20,577 nucleotides of DNA, taken from NCBI GenBank assembly GCA_900128585.1, contig LT642374.1, forward strand, positions 1 through 20,577, read 5' to 3'. Source of the stretch: Stramenopiles sp. TOSAG23-3. Its lineage: Eukaryota; Sar. This document shows positions 16,421 through 20,577 of this stretch, in pieces (positions within the stretch are counted from its first letter, which is position 1; each line of letters begins with the position of its first letter). The notes under the pieces were generated by a model. It was given only the letters and a program-made list of their open reading frames with translations, did not search any database and was not told where the DNA came from. The position numbers and the translations under genes were made by a program.

Positions 16421-16671
16421 GAAGAAACGAAGTAATAATAAGTGATCAAACAACTTCATTCAGTATATATATTTTACCTACTCCTCTCTCTATATTTTTA
16501 TACCATTCATGGATAAATAGCAAATGATACCTAGCAATGAGATGCCACGAGTACGTTGTGTTCAACAAGACAAGGGGTGCAAGATGTTAGGATTGTAAAC
16601 ACCTCTCCCTCTCTCTTTATTGTATAATATACATCGATAATAAGTAGGGTGGAAGAAGGGCGTGTTGAAGA
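15938..16671. other. Spacer between divergent genes
   Basis: These 734 bases contain TAA repeats (16064-16087), a polypyrimidine patch (16123-16160), an ACACACC-rich patch (16260-16285), an ATT run (16387-16420) and a less repetitive tail (16440-16671). I looked upstream of 16672 for a kinase N-lobe exon and found none. In-frame stops close the frame directly before the ATG (TGA 16666-16668). Promoters of both flanking genes must lie here. Confidence 0.65.
16387..16420. repeat. ATT trinucleotide microsatellite
   Basis: About ten uninterrupted ATT units follow a short T run. The same motif recurs in most spacers of this window. Confidence 0.88.
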
Positions 16672-18663
16672 ATGGCGGACGTTCGCCCACTTCTGTTGTC
16701 CGTCTTACGTGCGTTGGAGAGGCTGCACGCGGACGGGAAAACTTTGTATACTTTGGAACTCAAGGTGGAAAACATGTCGTTTGACCGAAATGGGGAAGTC
16801 GCGTGGAAAAAATCGTACCAATCCTCTTACCAGCGAGGTGGCCTCGTTTCCGTATTTGACTCTCCAGAAGTGTTGCTCGACCCAAACCTAGCCAGTGGGG
16901 GGTCAAAAGATGTGTGGGCGTTTGGATGTTTCTTTTCCTTTTTGCTACGAGGATCCTACATGTTCCATGGGACCACCAAAAACTCCGTGCTGGCAGATAT
17001 TTTTTCCACCAACTTGGAACAGGCCGGAATAAAAGGGTTGCTCCCTGCGCACGCAAGCAAAGAGGCAGTCGACATGATTAGCAAATGCCTCCATAGAGTT
17101 CCTCGCGATAGGCCGTCGTTGCGGTACTTGTTGCAACATCCGTATTTTAGGACCCCCGAAGGCGATACCATGGCCCCGAAGATTGTCCAACTGGTGACTG
17201 CAAAGGTCAAGGCCGCCCTTTGGAGAGGTACATCGGGCGCCGCCCCGCCGCCCGCACGAACGGGCGGTGCAGGGGATAGCAATGACCAGGAGAAGGTGAT
17301 GCGGGACTGGACGGATCAAGGTGAAGAATCGGCGCCTGCGTCGGAGCGGGAGGTTCCGAGGAGCGCTTCTGCAGCCCCAACGTCCAGGAGCAGCAGCAGC
17401 GAAAACACCCACATTGACAATGGCTGTACGTACACAGACGCAAACCCACTTGTGCGCGACAACGTGTTGCACGTAAGCGTGGAGACGCTACGGTTGTCGT
17501 CCGCTGCCGTGGGCTGGGCAGCGCTCAGGAGCCAGGCTGCCTGCAAAAATGTGTACATAATGTTGAGCGTAAACGTGTGGAAAACGTCTGAAGATGCAAA
17601 CAACAATGGGAAGAAGTTTTATGCGAACAAATGGTGCAATGCCGCACATTTGAATAGTCATGGTGACGGCCAGTTCTCAGCAACCATTGCAGAACACTTT
17701 AGGTACGACATATCTTCTGACCAGCTTTTTGGATCGTCGATAAGCTCTCGATCGTTGACATTGATCGTCTTGGTGCGGGTTGAAAATGAGATTGTCGGGT
17801 CAGCGATTATTTCCATGGCGAACGTCGGGAAAATGGGTCAAATAGATGGTTGGTATCACATAACTAGCGGCGGAAAATGCATGGGACAAGTAAAGGTGAT
17901 AGCAAGCCCAACGTTGCCAAGTGCAGTGGACATTATGCACCTGCCAACCAGCAGCTTTTTGTTCGGTAGACCCGGTCTAGACACACAGCAGATCAGCATG
18001 GTTCCGGAAGAATTCACTTTGAGCCATGTCAAAAATGTTTCCAGCGGGGTGGTGCTCTGTGGCCCTCCGCGGGAGCCTCCCAATTTTGAGAACAGCGTAG
18101 CCTTCCCACTAGAACCCGGTCCCGGCAAGAGCCGTTACAAACCCGAAGAATCCAAGCCGAAAAGTAGCATTTTGTCGGCAGTAGACAGTTTGGGCGCATT
18201 CCTGACGGCTGGGAACCGTGAAAATGTGACCTTGGAAACGTTGGTACAACAGTCTCCGCCAATATCCTCGAAAACCCCGCGCTTTAAGAGAAGGACCGCG
18301 TCTGCCAAGAAACATCGCGATCGAAGTGGGAGAAATTTCGTGCCGAAGGAGGAATGGAGCCCGAAATCTGCGAGTGCGCTGTTGGGCCAGGAGAATATCG
18401 GCAAAGGGGACAATAGTGACCACGCAGAGAAACACAACTCTTTGGATAGTTCTCCTTTATTAGGCCAACGTTTCCAACGTGTCCATGAAGGACTTGGCAA
18501 ATTCAATTCCTGGTGGGAAGGCCAACACGCGTATACTGGTAGCCCGAAGAAGTCGAAAGACAGGGAACTTGGAAGCAGCTCGAACGCATCAAACAGTGGG
18601 AAGAAGCGTGTTGGCAAAAATCGTGGCTCCTCGGGATTAACAAAAAATGCATGGTGGGAGTAG
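16672..18663 (+). CDS. Pseudokinase C-lobe fused to a C2-like domain and a long basic tail
   Basis: This encodes 663 residues of unknown function. Residues 1-160 resemble only the C-lobe of a protein kinase: helix E (LLLSVLRALERLHADG), catalytic loop TLELKVEN (27-34), SPEVLL (64-69), DVWAFGC (80-86) and PRDRPSLRYLLQHPYF (144-159). Against HRDLKPEN, His, Arg and the catalytic Asp are lost (T, L, E), while Lys31 and Asn34 remain. At the DFG position stands KSY (48-50), and there is no N-lobe with glycine loop or VAIK lysine, so catalysis is very unlikely. A Ser/Ala/Pro-rich linker follows (185-260). Residues 265-411 look like a C2 domain, ending in the typical DGWYHI and GQVKVIAS strands, with few acidic calcium ligands visible. 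The tail (412-663) is disordered-looking and basic, with WWEG at 614-617 and a terminal WWE. Membrane recruitment through C2 is an inference. ATG 16672 has A at -3, and an in-frame stop lies just upstream. Confidence 0.8.
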   Translation: MADVRPLLLSVLRALERLHADGKTLYTLELKVENMSFDRNGEVAWKKSYQSSYQRGGLVSVFDSPEVLLDPNLASGGSKDVWAFGCFFSFLLRGSYMFHGTTKNSVLADIFSTNLEQAGIKGLLPAHASKEAVDMISKCLHRVPRDRPSLRYLLQHPYFRTPEGDTMAPKIVQLVTAKVKAALWRGTSGAAPPPARTGGAGDSNDQEKVMRDWTDQGEESAPASEREVPRSASAAPTSRSSSSENTHIDNGCTYTDANPLVRDNVLHVSVETLRLSSAAVGWAALRSQAACKNVYIMLSVNVWKTSEDANNNGKKFYANKWCNAAHLNSHGDGQFSATIAEHFRYDISSDQLFGSSISSRSLTLIVLVRVENEIVGSAIISMANVGKMGQIDGWYHITSGGKCMGQVKVIASPTLPSAVDIMHLPTSSFLFGRPGLDTQQISMVPEEFTLSHVKNVSSGVVLCGPPREPPNFENSVAFPLEPGPGKSRYKPEESKPKSSILSAVDSLGAFLTAGNRENVTLETLVQQSPPISSKTPRFKRRTASAKKHRDRSGRNFVPKEEWSPKSASALLGQENIGKGDNSDHAEKHNSLDSSPLLGQRFQRVHEGLGKFNSWWEGQHAYTGSPKKSKDRELGSSSNASNSGKKRVGKNRGSSGLTKNAWWE

Positions 18664-19236
18664 TTAAAATTGGCTTTTAGTTTTGTACTACAAAAAAAAA
18701 TAATACATTCATTTCTTCACGACTAAGAATTTTGAATTCAATTCTTCCTCTTCCCCCTCCTCCTCCTTCTCTCGCCATGCTGCTGCTTGTTTATTAAAAT
18801 AATATTTATTTTTATATATTTCATATTTCATAATAGAATGACGACTAGACGACTAGTTATTTTAAACTCTCTCCTCCGTCCTCCCCCCGTCGTCCTCTTC
18901 TTAATATTAATATTACTATTACGTCCGTCCCCACCCTCCATCCACACAAAAAACAAACAACAACAATCAACAACAACAAACAACATAATAATAATAAATA
19001 ATTTGTTGTTTTTTTTATTAATAGTTTTTCATCTGCATGTTTCATTCTGTTTTATACGATTAGCATCAAATTTGTATTGGGATAAACATCCATGTGTAAA
19101 TAGACGGATTCATTGTTTAGTTGAAACTATAACTACCAGGTTTTTGGAAAAGACCAAACGGAGGTTCCTTTGTATATTCAAGGCCTCTGTTGTATTCCAT
19201 TGCTCTCTCAGTTATTTTGGGAAAGAAACGAGGGGG
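18664..19236. other. Spacer or long leader upstream of the cysteine synthase-like gene
   Basis: These 573 bases are AT-rich, with CTCC-type pyrimidine stretches (18740-18775, 18868-18902) and CAA/ATA repeats (18950-19003). The cysteine synthase frame stays open through this stretch from 18787, with an in-frame ATG at 18838 (A at -3). The encoded extension is repeat-derived (Asn/Thr/Gln/Ile runs), so I treat it as leader rather than protein, with doubt. Confidence 0.55.
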
Positions 19237-20391
19237 ATGAGTTTTCTACAGCTGGCAACGGCCTTTGGTGCTCTTGATATATTTTTTATCGTGGTCAAAT
19301 CACGGCTCAAGGCAAGGAAGGAACGTGGCAGTAGTGGCAGCGCGTCTTTGGAGGAAGGCAAGCGTGGAATCGTTGAAGGTTTCCCAGGGTTGGTCGGAAA
19401 CACGCCGCTTGTTCGGCTGAACCGGGTTGCCGAAGGGACAGGGTGTATAATTTTAGGCAAGTGCGAATTTCTGAACCCTGGGGGAAGCTCGAAAGATCGT
19501 ATCGCTCGTCGGATGGTCGAAGAGGCGGAGAAAGACGGATTCCTCAAAGCTGGCGGCACGATAGTCGAAGGAACCGCCGGGAGCACCGGCATTAGCCTGT
19601 CGTTGATGGCTGCTTCGCGGGGGTACAAGTGTAAAATTGTTATGCCGGACGATGCGGCGGAAGAGAAGACGGAGTTGTTGGAAAAGTTTGGTGCAGACGT
19701 CACTCAAGTACCACCCGCTTCCATCGTGAACGACGGGCATTACAACAATGTTGCCCGAAAGTACTCCGAAGAGAATGCAGGCGCGTTTTACACCGATCAG
19801 TTTGAAAATCTGGCAAACTTTCGATCCCACTACTACGGCACTGGGACAGAAATATGGAACCAGACATGTGGAACCGTTGATGCGTTTGTAATGGCGGCAG
19901 GAACAGGGGGTACCATTTCTGGCGTGGCAACATTTTTGAAGGAGAAAAAGCCGAAAGTCAAAATCTACTTGGCAGACCCCAAGGGCTCGGTGCTCTACCA
20001 CCGCGTGAAAGACAAGGTGGCGTATGCACCGCAGCAGGCAGAGAGAAAACTTGAACGCCACCGTTTCGACACGGTGACGGAAGGGATTGGCATCGACCGA
20101 CTCGTTGGTAATTTTATGGTCGGAGAGAAGTACATTGACGATGCCCTTAGAATAACAGACCAAGAAGCATTGGGAATGGCACAATTTCTTGTTGAGAAGG
20201 AGGGCTTGTTCGTGGGCAGCTCATCGGCGGTGAACTGTGCTGCTGCCCGACGGGTTGCCAAACGATTGGGCCCTGGACATGTAATTGTAACTGTCCTTTG
20301 CGACGGGGGGCAAAGGCACATGACTAAATTCTTCAACCCGCAGTACCTTGAAAGGCATGGGTTATCGTATGGGAATTCCTCAAGACATTAA
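19237..20391 (+). CDS. Membrane-anchored cysteine synthase-like PLP enzyme (Mcy1/fungal CysK-like)
   Basis: This encodes 384 residues from ATG 19237 (G at -3). It is a fold-type II PLP enzyme of the cysteine synthase/cystathionine beta-synthase family. These enzymes make cysteine from O-acetylserine or a related activated serine. PLP-binding Lys86 lies in NPGGSSKDR, the substrate loop is EGTAGSTGIS (111-120), the phosphate-binding glycine loop is AGTGGT (221-226), and Ser328 (VGSSSA) contacts the PLP ring. RGIVEGFPGLVGNTPLVRLN (43-62) and DGGQRHMTKFFNP (356-368) match the anchored fungal-type subgroup that includes yeast Mcy1. As in that subgroup, a short hydrophobic segment (3-20) followed by basic residues precedes the enzyme and suggests an anchor, probably mitochondrial outer membrane by analogy. 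No regulatory CBS domains follow. An upstream in-frame ATG at 18838 would add 133 residues. A very G-rich stretch follows the stop. Confidence 0.9.
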   Translation: MSFLQLATAFGALDIFFIVVKSRLKARKERGSSGSASLEEGKRGIVEGFPGLVGNTPLVRLNRVAEGTGCIILGKCEFLNPGGSSKDRIARRMVEEAEKDGFLKAGGTIVEGTAGSTGISLSLMAASRGYKCKIVMPDDAAEEKTELLEKFGADVTQVPPASIVNDGHYNNVARKYSEENAGAFYTDQFENLANFRSHYYGTGTEIWNQTCGTVDAFVMAAGTGGTISGVATFLKEKKPKVKIYLADPKGSVLYHRVKDKVAYAPQQAERKLERHRFDTVTEGIGIDRLVGNFMVGEKYIDDALRITDQEALGMAQFLVEKEGLFVGSSSAVNCAAARRVAKRLGPGHVIVTVLCDGGQRHMTKFFNPQYLERHGLSYGNSSRH

Positions 20392-20394
20392 TCA

Positions 20395-20421
20395 GGGGGG
20401 GGGAGGAGGGTAGGAGGAGGG
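20395..20421 (+). other. G-rich tract with quadruplex potential, 4 bases after the stop codon
   Basis: A G9 run is followed by AGGAGGG, TA and GGAGGAGGG. This gives at least four G-triplets with short loops on the transcript strand. It lies at the very beginning of the 3' untranslated region of the cysteine synthase-like gene, so an RNA quadruplex is possible. Only the base composition is seen directly. Confidence 0.6.
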
Positions 20422-20577
20422 ACTCTTTTTATAGATACGTCACATATCTTATTGTCTGCTGGAAGTAAAATACGTAAAAAGGTAAGGAAGATGTAATAAC
20501 AAATTATGATGAAGTATTGAAAATAAAATAAATATGATATAAAGTAAGCGTCTTAAAACATACTATTATAATTTATT

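Noticed and set aside
16500-16600. Less repetitive stretch examined as a possible tRNA or small RNA gene
   Set aside because: I could not find a T-arm consensus, matching acceptor arms or other paired structure by eye.
16272-16671. Possible upstream exon encoding a kinase N-lobe
   Set aside because: No frame here shows a glycine loop, VAIK-like lysine or helix C. The DNA is simple repeats, and stops close the frame before the ATG.
19453-20184. 243-codon antisense frame across the cysteine synthase-like gene
   Set aside because: It overlaps conserved PLP-enzyme coding sequence and has no recognisable protein features.

Overview
The window looks like a compact nuclear locus of a unicellular eukaryote. 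It holds eleven protein-coding genes and no recognisable rRNA, tRNA, CRISPR array, transposon or viral gene. The eukaryotic calls are a two-exon lysosomal-type acid lipase, a CAAX prenyl protease (RCE1), an SLC35A-type nucleotide-sugar transporter, bleomycin hydrolase, an HSD17B10-like dehydrogenase, and a cysteine synthase-like enzyme with an N-terminal membrane anchor. One spliceosomal intron is evident, with a GTAAGTAT donor, an ACTAAC branch-point-like site and a TACAG acceptor. Coding DNA is of balanced composition, while spacers are very AT-rich and full of microsatellites (ATT, CTT/GAA, TG), polypurine/polypyrimidine tracts and homopolymers. Ten of the eleven chosen start codons have a purine at -3, almost always A. 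The lineage cannot be fixed from the sequence: it is intron-poor and gene-dense, and genes lie on both strands without long polycistronic blocks.

Layout. 18-1712 (+): MATE-like multipass transporter. 2266-3566 (+): secreted or lysosomal acid lipase, interrupted by a 113-nt intron. 4169-4969 (+): mitochondrial-type short-chain dehydrogenase. 5183-6061 (-): RCE1, convergent with the dehydrogenase across a 16-C run. 6062-7471: a 1.4-kb gene-free spacer with a 14-bp minisatellite. 7472-8146 (+): small ankyrin protein with a membrane hairpin. 8451-10517 (-): large basic ankyrin protein. 11016-12398 (-): bleomycin hydrolase. 13040-14170 (-): nucleotide-sugar transporter. 14918-15937 (-): D-2-hydroxyacid dehydrogenase. 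16672-18663 (+): a pseudokinase C-lobe joined to a C2-like domain and a long tail. 19237-20391 (+): membrane-anchored cysteine synthase-like enzyme.

The genes do not form an obvious pathway. Most are housekeeping functions of separate compartments: Golgi sugar import, ER prenyl-protein processing, lysosomal lipid hydrolysis, cytosolic peptide hydrolysis, and mitochondrial acyl/steroid oxidation. The least conventional are the kinase-like/C2 protein (no N-lobe, degenerate catalytic loop), the small ankyrin protein whose repeats are separated by two hydrophobic segments, and the large ankyrin protein with a long uncharacterised basic C-terminus. Several apparent N-terminal extensions begin with TTG rather than ATG. 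I trimmed these to the first well-supported ATG.
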